The notes below the pieces were generated by a model. That model did not search any database. It was not told where the DNA came from and was given only the letters and a program-made list of their open reading frames with translations. Below are positions 1-8,751 of a DNA stretch of 64,000 nt, piece by piece (within the stretch, counting starts at the first letter, position 1; every line of letters begins with the position of its first letter). Source of the stretch: Niastella koreensis GR20-10 (GTDB taxonomy: Bacteria; Bacteroidota; Bacteroidia; Chitinophagales; Chitinophagaceae); the NCBI RefSeq assembly GCF_000246855.1, contig NC_016609.1:992001-1056000 (forward strand), given 5' to 3'. The position numbers and the translations under genes were made by a program.

Positions 1-1
1 C

Positions 2-346
2 ATGAATGAATTACTGAATGATCTGCCTGCTTCCGAACAACGCTTCGAGCTGGCAAGAACCGGTTTCAAAAAAGACCTGGAAACCGAGCGTATTACCAAG
101 GAAGATATTATCGATGCCTACCTGAAAGCCCAGCAAAAAGGCTGGAAAGGTGATTTCCGCAAAGATGAATACGCAGCCCTTTCTACGCTTAAACTGGAAG
201 ATGTTCAGAAAATGCATAAAGAACAGATCAGTAATAAGCCTTTCACCTATTGTGTAGTGGCTTCGGATAAAAAGATCAAACTCGACGATCTGAAGACTAT
301 CGGTGAAGTGAAGACGGTGAGTTTGGAGGAGTTGTTTGGTTATTAG
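2..346 (+). CDS. M16 family zinc peptidase, C-terminal end (partial)
   Basis: The window opens inside this gene; only about 114 C-terminal residues are present and the true start lies to the left. The residues resemble the C-terminal half of Bacteroidota M16 (insulinase/pitrilysin-like) peptidases: a helical segment with LARTGFKKDLETERIT, a KGWKGDFRKDEYAALSTL stretch, and a final beta strand pair ending in a leucine-rich tail. The zinc-binding HxxEH motif would be in the missing N-terminal half, so catalytic status cannot be judged. The reading frame ends at a TAG, followed by a repeat-rich gap and a strong hairpin terminator. Confidence 0.7.
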   Translation: MNELLNDLPASEQRFELARTGFKKDLETERITKEDIIDAYLKAQQKGWKGDFRKDEYAALSTLKLEDVQKMHKEQISNKPFTYCVVASDKKIKLDDLKTIGEVKTVSLEELFGY

Positions 347-446
347 TTGATCAGTTAACCAGTTGACCAGTTAACCAGGAAGTTGACAGGGTTGACAAGT
401 TAACACGTTGATAGGTTAACAGGTTGACAGGTTAACGCGTTGACAA
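345..446. repeat. Degenerate direct repeats of GTTGAC/GTTAAC type
   Basis: Directly after the M16 stop codon lies about 100 bp built from variants of an 8-10 bp word: alternating GTTGAC, GTTAAC and GTTGATAGG separated by CAG/CAG-like spacers. The unit is too short and irregular for a CRISPR array and no open frame crosses it. It immediately precedes a hairpin terminator. Its function is unknown. Confidence 0.6.
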
Positions 447-447
447 G

Positions 448-497
448 ACCTGGTAAATTGAAGTTGCTTTGGTGGCTTCAGTTTACCAGGTTTTTTT
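448..497 (+). terminator. Rho-independent terminator after the M16 peptidase gene
   Basis: A 16-bp stem (448-463 pairs with 476-491, one mismatch; arms start ACCTGGTAAA and end TTTACCAGGT) encloses a 12-base loop and runs into seven T residues. Confidence 0.8.
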
Positions 498-570
498 ATT
501 TGAAAACACACACACCATTGGAGGGGCCGGGGGAGGCCCTTGCCGCGACGAGGTGTATTGCTTGCGGTTT

Positions 571-640
571 GCAGCTTATAGTTTGCAGCTTATAGTTCGC
601 AGCTTATAGTTCGCAGCTTATAGTTTGCAGCTTGTAACTC
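571..640. repeat. 14-bp tandem repeat, five copies
   Basis: Five adjacent copies of a 14-bp unit (consensus GCAGCTTATAGTTT) start at 571, 585, 599, 613 and 627; the last copy is diverged. They are followed by a polypyrimidine stretch rich in CTGCCTT/CTGCC words to about 720. No open frame is supported here. Confidence 0.75.
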
Positions 641-730
641 TCAGCTCTGCCTTCTGCCTTTTCACCACTGCCTACTGCCCTTTCACTACGGCGAAGGAGC
701 CTTTGCCCTTTGCCTTTTGCCCTTAATTCC

Positions 731-752
731 GTACATTTAATGTCAATTGTAC
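731..752. promoter_or_regulatory. GTACA-N12-TGTAC palindrome upstream of GH51
   Basis: A perfect 5-bp inverted repeat (GTACA at 731-735, TGTAC at 748-752) lies 22 bp before the GH51 start codon. Position and symmetry fit an operator for a dimeric regulator, but no regulator is adjacent, so the role is a guess. Confidence 0.25.
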
Positions 753-773
753 GCTTAAACTAACACTTGCTGT

Positions 774-2723
774 ATGAAAAGACTGACCTGCTTTTTTGTA
801 TCCGTATTCCTTTTCATGGCTGTTCAGGCCCAGAAACCCATCAGCCCCAACCTGTTTGGGATTTTCTTTGAAGATATAAACTATGCGGCCGATGGCGGTT
901 TGTATGGCGAATTGGTGCAGAACCGTTCATTTGAATATACTGCCAGCGATCACCGCGACTGGAATCCATTGACAGCCTGGCAATTTACCAAAGAAGGATT
1001 TTCGTACGGCACTATTTCGGTGGAAACCAGTTCACCGGTTCATGCCAATAACCCGCATTATGTGGTGCTGAATGTTGAAGAAGTGGGTAGGGAAGGAGTT
1101 GGTTTGAACAATGCCGGTTTTGATGGCATTGTCATAAAGGCCGGCGAACAATACGATTTCTCCCTGTTTGCAAAACAACTCGGTGCAAATGCCATCCCGG
1201 TAACCGTACAGTTGAAAAGTAAAAATGGGGCTATCTCCAACCTGGCTACCATCAATGCCGATTCAAAAGACTGGAAAAAATATACCGCTGCCTTAACCGC
1301 TACGCAAAGCGATGACAGCGCCACGCTGGTTATAGTAGCAAAAGCTACAGGTAAAATAGCGCTGGATATGATCTCGCTGTTCCCGCAAAAAACATTTAAG
1401 AACCGGCCAAATGGGTTACGGGCTGATCTGGCCCGGACTATTGCCGACCTGCAACCGAAATTCATGCGCTTTCCCGGCGGCTGCCTCGTGCATGGGGATG
1501 GACTGGGTAATATGTATCAATGGAAAAACACAATCGGGCCGGTGGAACAACGGATTGAGCAAAGAAATATCTGGAGTTATCACCAATCCGTTGGCCTGGG
1601 TTATTTTGAATACTTCCAGTTTTGTGAAGACATTGGCGCCAAACCCTTGCCAGTAGTAGCTGCAGGAGTAAGCTGTCAGAACTCAGGCGGCACCTGGCGC
1701 ATTGGCGGTACCGGGCAAAAAGGCCTGCCTGAAGATGAGATGAAAGCATACATCCAGGATATCCTGGACCTGATAGAATGGGCCAACGGGGCGCCTACGA
1801 CAACGTGGGGGGCTAAACGCGCAGCTGCCGGTCACCCGGAACCCTTTCACCTGCAATACCTGGGCATCGGCAATGAAGATAAGATCACCCCGGTTTTTAA
1901 AGAACGCTTTAAAATGATCTATGAGGTGGTGCATGCAAAACATCCCGAGATCACCATTATTGGCACCGTGGGGCCTTTTCACTCCGGCGAGGATTACGAC
2001 CTGGGCTGGAATTTTGCCAACGAGGTAAAAGTGGAAATGGTAGATGAGCATTATTATGAAAAACCTGAATGGTTTGTCAATAACCTTACACGTTATGATA
2101 AATATTCCCGGGCCCATTCAAAAGTATATGTGGGTGAGTATGCTGCGCATGATGTAAAACGCCGGAATACGCTGCGGTCTGCTTTATCAGAAGCGTTGTA
2201 CATGACCTCGCTGGAGCGCAACGGCGATGTGGTATTGTTTGCCTCGTACGCGCCCTTGCTGGGCCGCAGGGGGCATACCCAGTGGAATCCCAACCTGATC
2301 TATTATACCGGAACGCAGATCTGTCCAACCATAAATTACTATGCACAGAAATTGTTCGCCAACAACGAAGGCGACATATATTACAGCAATGTTATTTCTG
2401 CCAATGTAGCAGATACCGCTAAAACTTTTTCGGCTTCCTGTGTAAGGGATAGTAAAACCGGTGATCTCATTCTTAAGATAGTAAACACGGATTCGATTGG
2501 TATACCAGCGAAAATTAACCTGGCTAAGTTGGGTACATTCAATACCAATGCAGTGGTGACTGTATTAAGCGGTGACCCTGCGGCCGAAAACAGTTTTGAA
2601 AATACCCAAAACATAACGCCGCAAACCTCCAATCTTACTGTCAATAAGTCTTTTACTTACCAGGCCCCGGCCAGTTCATTAACTGTCATCAGGATCCACA
2701 CAAGGTCAGCGGGTAAAAACTAA
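774..2723 (+). CDS. Exported GH51 alpha-L-arabinofuranosidase
   Basis: A 649-residue glycoside hydrolase of clan GH-A, predicted to release terminal alpha-L-arabinofuranose from arabinan or arabinoxylan side chains. A hydrophobic signal peptide ends at about residue 19 (VQAQ), so it acts in the periplasm or outside. A CBM4/9-like beta-sandwich covers about residues 95-200, then the (beta/alpha)8 barrel. The acid/base glutamate is seen in GIGNED (Glu368) and the nucleophile in VYVGEY (Glu455), each in its family context. The C-terminal beta domain ends with a strand-rich tail and no sorting domain. The gene stands alone, preceded by a palindrome and followed by a hairpin, with no SusCD partner nearby. 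Family assignment is strong; exact substrate is inferred. Confidence 0.9.
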   Translation: MKRLTCFFVSVFLFMAVQAQKPISPNLFGIFFEDINYAADGGLYGELVQNRSFEYTASDHRDWNPLTAWQFTKEGFSYGTISVETSSPVHANNPHYVVLNVEEVGREGVGLNNAGFDGIVIKAGEQYDFSLFAKQLGANAIPVTVQLKSKNGAISNLATINADSKDWKKYTAALTATQSDDSATLVIVAKATGKIALDMISLFPQKTFKNRPNGLRADLARTIADLQPKFMRFPGGCLVHGDGLGNMYQWKNTIGPVEQRIEQRNIWSYHQSVGLGYFEYFQFCEDIGAKPLPVVAAGVSCQNSGGTWRIGGTGQKGLPEDEMKAYIQDILDLIEWANGAPTTTWGAKRAAAGHPEPFHLQYLGIGNEDKITPVFKERFKMIYEVVHAKHPEITIIGTVGPFHSGEDYDLGWNFANEVKVEMVDEHYYEKPEWFVNNLTRYDKYSRAHSKVYVGEYAAHDVKRRNTLRSALSEALYMTSLERNGDVVLFASYAPLLGRRGHTQWNPNLIYYTGTQICPTINYYAQKLFANNEGDIYYSNVISANVADTAKTFSASCVRDSKTGDLILKIVNTDSIGIPAKINLAKLGTFNTNAVVTVLSGDPAAENSFENTQNITPQTSNLTVNKSFTYQAPASSLTVIRIHTRSAGKN

Positions 2724-2777
2724 GTGTGGGAAAAAAATAAATTAGCCTTACGCAATAAAAAAACATAGTATATAAGA

Positions 2778-2811
2778 ACATTGGTCCGGCTTTTGTCTGG
2801 ACTAATGTTTT
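2778..2811 (+). terminator. Terminator hairpin after GH51
   Basis: A 10-bp stem (2778-2787 with 2799-2808, one mismatch) is followed by a short T run. It lies 55 bp after the stop codon. Confidence 0.5.
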
Positions 2812-2893
2812 GCTAATTGGGGGTAATTAGTATTTTTGCTATGCACCTTGCATCGCGATCTGCCTGCCCATTAAAAAGCATTTAATCAGTACT

Positions 2894-3727
2894 ATGAAAA
2901 AATTATGTTTTTTTTTATTGGGGTTATTTATTTCCTGCCTTGCCATTTCCCAAACAAACCAACCATCTGAAGTATATGCATTGAAGTATTCGGCTATCAT
3001 GCACGATTCATCCTATACCGCACATGAGGCCGACAGTGTAAGCGTAGATTTCATGATCTGGCTGATAAAAAGCAATGGAAAATATATCCTGATGGATGCC
3101 GGTTATTTATACAGCGTGGAATCGGCCAAAAACTTTGATGTGATCGATGACCTGCGACCCGATTCAACCCTGCAAAAGCTGGTGTTGAAGCCGGAAGAAA
3201 TAACAGATATAATCTTAAGCTATCAGCACCTCGATCATATTAACAGCATCGATATGTTTCCCAATGCCCAGGTGTGGGTGCAGAAAGATGATTACAACTA
3301 TACCACTACTGCTGCCTGGCAGAAAGGTGGCGTGAACAGCGAGTTCAACAGGAAGGAAGTAAAGAAATTGATTGAAGTACATGAAAAAGGCCGGGTGACG
3401 TTGTTTGAAGGCTATAATAAAGAGATCATCCCCGGACTTAAGATCTTCCCCGGTTCAAGAAACCCTGCATTGCCGCAATACGCGTTGATAAGAACAAGCC
3501 TGGGTAATTTGGCCCTTGCTTCAGACAATATCTGGATCTATTACAATTCTGATTTTGTAACCCCGGCGCCTTCGTTCCACACCTTTGATGCCAATGGTTA
3601 TATAAAGGCCATGCAAAAGATGCAAATGTTGGTAAATGATGAGAAGCTCATTGTACCTGGCTATGATAGCGCCGCCGCTTTCACCAAATTCCCGATCATT
3701 ACAGAAGGGGTTATAAGGGTTAAATAA
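2894..3727 (+). CDS. Exported MBL-fold protein with degenerate metal site
   Basis: A 277-residue protein with a clear signal peptide (cleavage near residue 20, AISQ) and a metallo-beta-lactamase fold of the type annotated as N-acyl-homoserine-lactonase-like. The usual first motif HxHxDH reads YQHLDH (Tyr110, His112, Asp114, His115): the first His is Tyr. At the second motif, normally GH, the sequence has PGSRNP (Ser188). The bridging Asp is kept (Asp211 in LASDNIW). The last His site (PGH) is PGYD (Tyr257). Three of five His ligands are therefore replaced, so a canonical di-zinc hydrolase is unlikely; it may bind one metal or serve as a binding protein. It is monocistronic with its own terminator. 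Confidence 0.75.
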   Translation: MKKLCFFLLGLFISCLAISQTNQPSEVYALKYSAIMHDSSYTAHEADSVSVDFMIWLIKSNGKYILMDAGYLYSVESAKNFDVIDDLRPDSTLQKLVLKPEEITDIILSYQHLDHINSIDMFPNAQVWVQKDDYNYTTTAAWQKGGVNSEFNRKEVKKLIEVHEKGRVTLFEGYNKEIIPGLKIFPGSRNPALPQYALIRTSLGNLALASDNIWIYYNSDFVTPAPSFHTFDANGYIKAMQKMQMLVNDEKLIVPGYDSAAAFTKFPIITEGVIRVK

Positions 3728-3750
3728 GCTTACTTTTTCAGCTATTTTTC

Positions 3751-3784
3751 AAAAAAGGTTTCCTTCCGGGGTGACCTTTTTTTA
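3751..3784 (+). terminator. Terminator after the exported MBL-fold gene
   Basis: AAAAAAGGT (3751-3759) pairs with ACCTTTTTTT (from 3774), giving a hairpin with a T-rich 3' arm 24 bp after the stop. Confidence 0.65.
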
Positions 3785-3816
3785 TTTTGACCATTCATTA
3801 TATAAAGTTTCCATCC

Positions 3817-4377
3817 ATGCAGGATCAAAAGATAATAGAACTAATTCGGTTAAACAACCATGATAAGGCCCTGTTGGTGCTTTATAAAAACTTTCCGGCC
3901 GTACGGAAGATGATCCGGTTAAAAGGCGGTAATGCGCAGGATGCAGAAGATGTATTTCAGGAAGCCCTGATCATCCTGTGCAGAAAGATCAAAGAAACAG
4001 AGTTTATACTCCATGCTCAACTGAGTACCTACCTGTTCGGCGTTTGCCGCTTTCTTTGGAAAGACGAATTGAAAAAAAGAAATAAACAACCCCTGCTCGA
4101 TTTTGAAACCGGCTTAAGCGCAGCGGAAGAACAGCAATGGGAAGGCTGGGCCGGCGAGGAAGCCCGTATAGGCCTGGCTGAAAAAGTAGTGAAGGAGTTG
4201 GGCGAACGATGCCGGGAAGTGTTGTTGCTTTTTTATAACAGCGGTATGAAGCTAAAAGATATTGCCTCGAAAATGGGCTATAGCTCGGAAAACACCGCAA
4301 AGAATCAGAAATACAAATGCCTGGAAGCAGCTAAGAACAAGTTGAAAGAAATGAAACAGGCCATTCAAACCATTTAA
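3817..4377 (+). CDS. ECF-type RNA polymerase sigma factor
   Basis: A 186-residue sigma-70 family protein of the extracytoplasmic-function group. Region 2 is recognisable in the AQDAEDVFQEALIILCRKI segment (DAEDVFQE motif) and region 4 in the C-terminal LKDIASKMGYSSENTAKNQKYKC helix-turn-helix. I chose the ATG at 3817; an in-frame TTG at 3787 would add ten residues without a sigma-like sequence. The gene ends 9 bp before the next gene, a membrane protein with a sigma-factor-binding-like N-terminus, so the two probably form a sigma/anti-sigma pair. The GYSSENTAKNQKYKC ending is typical of Bacteroidota factors that are encoded with large membrane partners. Target genes are unknown. Confidence 0.85.
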   Translation: MQDQKIIELIRLNNHDKALLVLYKNFPAVRKMIRLKGGNAQDAEDVFQEALIILCRKIKETEFILHAQLSTYLFGVCRFLWKDELKKRNKQPLLDFETGLSAAEEQQWEGWAGEEARIGLAEKVVKELGERCREVLLLFYNSGMKLKDIASKMGYSSENTAKNQKYKCLEAAKNKLKEMKQAIQTI

Positions 4378-4386
4378 AGTTGTGTT

Positions 4387-6423
4387 ATGCGTAATGAACT
4401 GGAGTTACTCGCTACCATAGAGAAATATTTGAACAACGAAATGACTGCAGGTGAAAAGGCAGCATTTGAAAGAGAACTGTCGGCCGATGCTCAACTGCAG
4501 GAAGCCGTTACCCTTCAACAGGAAGTTATGAAAGGCATTGATAACCTTATTGTAAAACAGCAAATAAAACAGGCGCGGAAACGGTTTTACCGCAACCGGA
4601 ATTTTACCAGGTGGGGACTGACCGGGCTGGTTGTTGTTATTGCCATTGTTTCCATTCTTTATTATCGCAAACAGCACCATCATACATATAATGAAAATCA
4701 GGTTACAGCTGTATCGGCCGGTGGGGACGAAAAGCTACCGTCACAGGCTTTCCTGGTACATGCAGGCAGCGATACCATTGTTGAAACAAAAGGCGGACTG
4801 GTGATCCAGGTTCCTGCCAATGGATTTTTGGATGAGAACAAACAACCGGTGCAGGGAGATATAGAGTTGACCATAAAAGAAGCGTTGGATGCAGCATCCA
4901 TCATGGGTGCAGGGCTTTCAAGTACATCGGGTAATGAACTACTGGAGAGTGCAGGCATGTTCCAGGTAAATGCGCAGCAGAAAGGGAAGATGGTATCAAT
5001 TAACCCTGCTGCTGGTTTGCGCATTGAATTGCCTACAGACAGCTTGCTACCCGGAATGAAATTGTTTAAAGGAAACCGGTTACCGGATGGGCGGATCGAT
5101 TGGGTAGATCCGAAGTCGCTTGAACAGGACCTTACCCCGGTTGATATCCTTTCGCTGAATTTTTATCCGCCCGGTTACCTCGATTCTTTGGCAAAATGGG
5201 GTTATGAAAGCCACAACAAAAAGTTTACAGATAGCCTGTACTATTCTTTTTCAATTCTGTTTCAGCAGGAGGGTGAAAATATTGGGACGCGATACCAAAT
5301 CTCTGATAGTACACCTTTATATGAACATCCGCAGCAAGCATGCGGCATCAATCCGGCAAAGATCAAAGCCATCTGGAATAATAAATTTCAAAACACCTTG
5401 TTGGCCACCCGGCAGTTTGAAGAACGGCTTGCTTACATTCATCAGTCAAATGATAACAGCGTACTTGATTTGTATATAAACAACCTGGATAAAAATTTAT
5501 CGGCTATCGACTTTATGGCTGCGCAGCTGGTATCGGGCAAATTGAAAAAACAATTCCTTGCCTTTACCGCCCGGCACGATGGACAGGTAAAGATCAGTTC
5601 GGCGCTCGGTCAGAAACTGCGTCAGTATTACGAAACCAAATCCAGGTTGTTTATGGAAGCGGTGGCTAAAACAAACCGGGAGTTCTGGGAACAGCAGGCG
5701 AAGCTGGATGAACTGGCGGCTGAAAAGAAAGGCGCCCATGAAAAGGAATCCCGGGAAAGAACGTCGCGCGTGTATGCCGAAGAGCTGAAAGTAAACTTGA
5801 AAAGTGTGTACGGCCAGTTAGGGTACGATACCAGCATTACCCCCCGGATGCCCAATAGCAAAGTATACAAAATAGATATTATAATTACAGGTTGGTATAA
5901 CGTTGACAGATTTGTTAAGGATGTTACGGCTTCGCGTACTACCGGCAGTTACACTGACCCTGAAACCGGCAAAACGGCCACCATCAAATACCAGCCGGTT
6001 TCCTTCCAGATAAATAAACCGGAGCAATACGACACGCTGTACGTATACCTGCTTCCTGATAAACTCAACAGTTTTATTCGGATACCGCAGGTGAACGGTC
6101 AATATTTAGGAAAGCTGAACGAACTTTTACAATATAAACTCGTTTGTATTGCTTATAAGAACGGGGAACCATTTTATTATTCGCGGCCCGCTATTGAAGC
6201 CAAATCCTACTGGGGTATTGAGCTATCGGCCGTTACGCAGCCGGAATTAACCCGCCTGCTGAACCAGGAAGGAGGAGCACAACTACAAACCGATGTTAAA
6301 AAAGAAATGGAATACTTCCGGTTCTGCCAAAATGATCTGAAAAGACAAAAGCGTAATGCATTCATACAGGAATTATGGTACAGGGTATACCCTATGATCT
6401 ATCATTGTGCAGTTGCCAAATAA
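4387..6423 (+). CDS. Large single-pass membrane protein, probable anti-sigma partner
   Basis: A 678-residue protein: cytoplasmic helical N-terminus (1-70, with the LATIEKYLNNEMT and EKAAFERELSAD segments common in anti-sigma proteins), one membrane span at about 76-93, and a roughly 585-residue extracytoplasmic part. Residues about 115-210 (VHAGSDTIVETKGGLVIQVPANGF and following) form a beta-rich domain resembling periplasmic domains of unknown function in Bacteroidota; residues 420-500 are charged and helical. Its position 9 bp after the ECF sigma gene is the main argument for an anti-sigma role. The periplasmic part is several times larger than in FecR and shares no FecR motif, so the signal it senses cannot be guessed. 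It could also be a structural protein that only borrows the N-terminal domain. Confidence 0.6.
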   Translation: MRNELELLATIEKYLNNEMTAGEKAAFERELSADAQLQEAVTLQQEVMKGIDNLIVKQQIKQARKRFYRNRNFTRWGLTGLVVVIAIVSILYYRKQHHHTYNENQVTAVSAGGDEKLPSQAFLVHAGSDTIVETKGGLVIQVPANGFLDENKQPVQGDIELTIKEALDAASIMGAGLSSTSGNELLESAGMFQVNAQQKGKMVSINPAAGLRIELPTDSLLPGMKLFKGNRLPDGRIDWVDPKSLEQDLTPVDILSLNFYPPGYLDSLAKWGYESHNKKFTDSLYYSFSILFQQEGENIGTRYQISDSTPLYEHPQQACGINPAKIKAIWNNKFQNTLLATRQFEERLAYIHQSNDNSVLDLYINNLDKNLSAIDFMAAQLVSGKLKKQFLAFTARHDGQVKISSALGQKLRQYYETKSRLFMEAVAKTNREFWEQQAKLDELAAEKKGAHEKESRERTSRVYAEELKVNLKSVYGQLGYDTSITPRMPNSKVYKIDIIITGWYNVDRFVKDVTASRTTGSYTDPETGKTATIKYQPVSFQINKPEQYDTLYVYLLPDKLNSFIRIPQVNGQYLGKLNELLQYKLVCIAYKNGEPFYYSRPAIEAKSYWGIELSAVTQPELTRLLNQEGGAQLQTDVKKEMEYFRFCQNDLKRQKRNAFIQELWYRVYPMIYHCAVAK

Positions 6424-6428
6424 ATGAA

Positions 6429-6466
6429 AACAGCCTTCAGTGTATTAAGCTGAAGGCTGTTTGTTT
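6429..6466. terminator. Bidirectional terminator
   Basis: A perfect 12-bp stem (AACAGCCTTCAG at 6429 with CTGAAGGCTGTT ending at 6461) around a 9-base loop, with T-rich sequence on one side and A-rich on the other. It sits between two convergent genes and probably serves both. Confidence 0.85.
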
Positions 6467-6480
6467 AATGTCTTAAGAAG

Positions 6481-7977
6481 TTAGAGTGATAACACTTTCT
6501 TTAACTGTTCCGCAAACTGGTAATCATTTCTGGCGTGCGGGACTTTTTGTTGCAACCCGGTTTTACCAGATGCCTTCAGGTAGGTTTCAAAGCCTCCTTT
6601 TGGTACTACCGTGATCTTTAATGGTTCAATGGCTTTATGCGTTACAACGTCTTTATAAGAGAAATTACGCGTGCAGATCTTTTCGTCGAGCAACTTTGTA
6701 AATGCCGGCAGATCCTCTGGCGCCTGGCCAAACTCAATAAACCATTCGTGGTAGGGGAGGGTGCCATCGTCTTTAATATTGGGTGCTACGGTATATTCAA
6801 CAATGGTAGCGCCACAGGCGGCGGCGGTTTCGCTGATGGATTTTTCGGTTTCCTCTACAGTTACGTGTTCGCCAAAGGCAGAAATATATTGGGCAATTCT
6901 TCCGGTGATCTCGATGCGGTGGGGGAAAACAGTTTTAAACCTTACCGTATCGCCATTGATATAACCCCATAAGCCGGCGTTGGTGTTAAGCACCAGGGCG
7001 TAATTAACGCCAGGTTTTACATCGTTCAGCGAAACCCTCTTCACATGTTCTTTGCCCAGCGTATCCACCTCTACAAATTCAAAGAAGATCCCATTGTTCA
7101 GGATCAGTTGCATCCCCCGTTCGTTCAGGCGGTCCTGGTAGGCCAGCAGTCCTTCGGTAGAGGGGTACGTTTCAAACACATCGAACGGCATGTTGATGTA
7201 TTTTTTTATCTCCGGCATAAAAGGTTCATAATCCATGCCGCTTAAGATGAGCAATTGAAAATTCGGGAACAGTTCGTTGAAATCCTTCCCGGTTTTTGCT
7301 TTCAGTGACCTGAGAAATACGAGCAACCAAACCGGCATGGCAACAATAATGCGGATGTCATTCGCATCTGCCAGATCGATCATGGCTTCGATCCTTTCCT
7401 TATAGTCGGGAATGGCGTTTATTTCGTCGGAAGGCAAACGCAGCCATTTGTACCACCAGGGAACACAACTGTTGCCGATAGTGGAAATCGGAGCGGTTTT
7501 AATGCCGTTAATATCTTCAAAAAAATGTCCGTCAGAAAAGAACAGCGATTTGCCTTTTAAAAAAGCCAGCTTGTTGTTTTTGTGCGAATAGGTCAGCGGC
7601 GCGTATTGCCCGCCCCCGATATGGTTCTTCAGCGAATCCTTTGTTACCGGGATGTACTTGGTATTGCTGGTGGTGCCGGATGTTTTTCCAAAGAAGGCCG
7701 GCCGGCCTTTCCACAACACATCTTTCTCGCCCGATTTTATTCTTTCAATATAAGGGAGTAACTGTTCGTAATTCCGTAAAGGCACCCGTTGTTTAAAATC
7801 TTCGTAGGTGTTTATTTCATTGAAGGAATGGTCTTTTCCGAAAACAGTATGCTTTGCTTCATCAACAAAAGAACGCATCAGCTCATCCTGACAGGCTATA
7901 GGATCGGCCAGCATGCCCGCTACACGTTTATACTTCAGCCTGATAAAAGAGGACAAAAGGGAATCAACTAATTTCAA
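6481..7977 (-). CDS. GH3-type (auxin-responsive family) acyl-adenylating enzyme
   Basis: A 498-residue member of the plant GH3/JAR1-like branch of the ANL superfamily, commonly labelled 'GH3 auxin-responsive promoter family' in Bacteroidota. These enzymes activate a carboxylic acid with ATP and may transfer the acyl group to an amino acid or another amine. The ATP-binding loop is visible as KTSGTTSNTKYIP (about residues 98-110), and the later ANL motifs as YPSTEG (about 270) and the NTNAGLWGYINGDTVRF stretch. There is no signal peptide or membrane segment. The bacterial substrate is unknown, and no pathway partner is adjacent. A roughly 100-bp gap separates it from the next minus-strand gene upstream. 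Confidence 0.85.
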   Translation of the reverse strand: MKLVDSLLSSFIRLKYKRVAGMLADPIACQDELMRSFVDEAKHTVFGKDHSFNEINTYEDFKQRVPLRNYEQLLPYIERIKSGEKDVLWKGRPAFFGKTSGTTSNTKYIPVTKDSLKNHIGGGQYAPLTYSHKNNKLAFLKGKSLFFSDGHFFEDINGIKTAPISTIGNSCVPWWYKWLRLPSDEINAIPDYKERIEAMIDLADANDIRIIVAMPVWLLVFLRSLKAKTGKDFNELFPNFQLLILSGMDYEPFMPEIKKYINMPFDVFETYPSTEGLLAYQDRLNERGMQLILNNGIFFEFVEVDTLGKEHVKRVSLNDVKPGVNYALVLNTNAGLWGYINGDTVRFKTVFPHRIEITGRIAQYISAFGEHVTVEETEKSISETAAACGATIVEYTVAPNIKDDGTLPYHEWFIEFGQAPEDLPAFTKLLDEKICTRNFSYKDVVTHKAIEPLKITVVPKGGFETYLKASGKTGLQQKVPHARNDYQFAEQLKKVLSL

Positions 7978-8081
7978 GGGTCCAGGGGTTTAAGGGTGAT
8001 CCAATGCGGCAAAGTTATGAAGGCTTTTTAACTTGTACAATTGTGCTTTAAATAATTCATAACCAGCTTTTTGACAGGAGG

Positions 8082-8747
8082 TTATTTAATATAATTCAAT
8101 ACATAGCCAGCCACCTTATCAGCCTTATCATCAAAATGATGTCCACCGCCTTCGGTGATCACCTTATAATTTTTATTGCTAAGGGTTTGAACCGGGAACT
8201 GATCTTTTTCGGTTCCCAGGATAAATAAGATGGGTTTGGTGATCTTATTTACTTCGGTTACCACGCTATAGGCATCGTGCGAGGATAGTCCGATCATCTC
8301 CGTTAAATGGACTTCGAAATCGGTAGACGTATAAGGGAGCATCAACACCAGGTCACTTACTTTTTTTGTAAACGGGGCGCCGGCATAATTGAATAAAAAA
8401 GGAGTTACATCTGCACCAAAGGAATAACCTATCAATACAATACTGTCACGTTTCCATTGCGTCATGTATTTATTTATAAGCTGGCTTAGCTCTGCTGTCA
8501 TGCCAGCGGGTGTTCGCTTTTTCCAGAAGTATTTTCTGGCATTTAAAGCCAGCACCGGGTAACCGGCTTTGTTCATGGAATTGAGAAAGGCGTCGGAAAA
8601 ACCTGTCCACCCGCCATCGCCGGAAATATAAAATACAAGCGGTTTGGCGGTGTCTTTAGCAGGGAATGCTTTTATTGGTAACTGGGTGTCCTGTGCACAG
8701 ATAAGATTAAAAGTAAGCAGGAGTGCAAGGGCCATAAAATATTTCAT
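8082..8747 (-). CDS. AcvB/VirJ-like alpha/beta hydrolase, probable lysyl-PG hydrolase
   Basis: A 221-residue exported hydrolase (signal peptide ending near ICAQ, residue 19) of the AcvB/VirJ family. The N-terminal family signature ISGDGGW is at residues 41-47, the nucleophile elbow GYSFGAD has Ser109, and candidate triad partners are Asp in GTEKDQ (about 180) and His in the GGGHHFDD motif (about 203). AcvB of Agrobacterium is known to cleave lysyl-phosphatidylglycerol in the periplasm. Here the gene starts 4 bp after the stop of an mprF homologue, the enzyme that makes that lipid. Synthesis and turnover thus sit in one operon. The family assignment is from sequence; the substrate is inferred from the known homologue and this linkage. 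Confidence 0.8.
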   Translation of the reverse strand: MKYFMALALLLTFNLICAQDTQLPIKAFPAKDTAKPLVFYISGDGGWTGFSDAFLNSMNKAGYPVLALNARKYFWKKRTPAGMTAELSQLINKYMTQWKRDSIVLIGYSFGADVTPFLFNYAGAPFTKKVSDLVLMLPYTSTDFEVHLTEMIGLSSHDAYSVVTEVNKITKPILFILGTEKDQFPVQTLSNKNYKVITEGGGHHFDDKADKVAGYVLNYIK

Positions 8748-8751
8748 ACAG

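Noticed and set aside
571-640. Possible CRISPR array
   Set aside because: The 14-bp units are contiguous, without spacers, and no cas genes are present.
1058-1465. Long antisense open frame in the GH51 gene and many similar ones across the window
   Set aside because: They mirror the codon structure of well-supported genes on the other strand and show no motif of their own.
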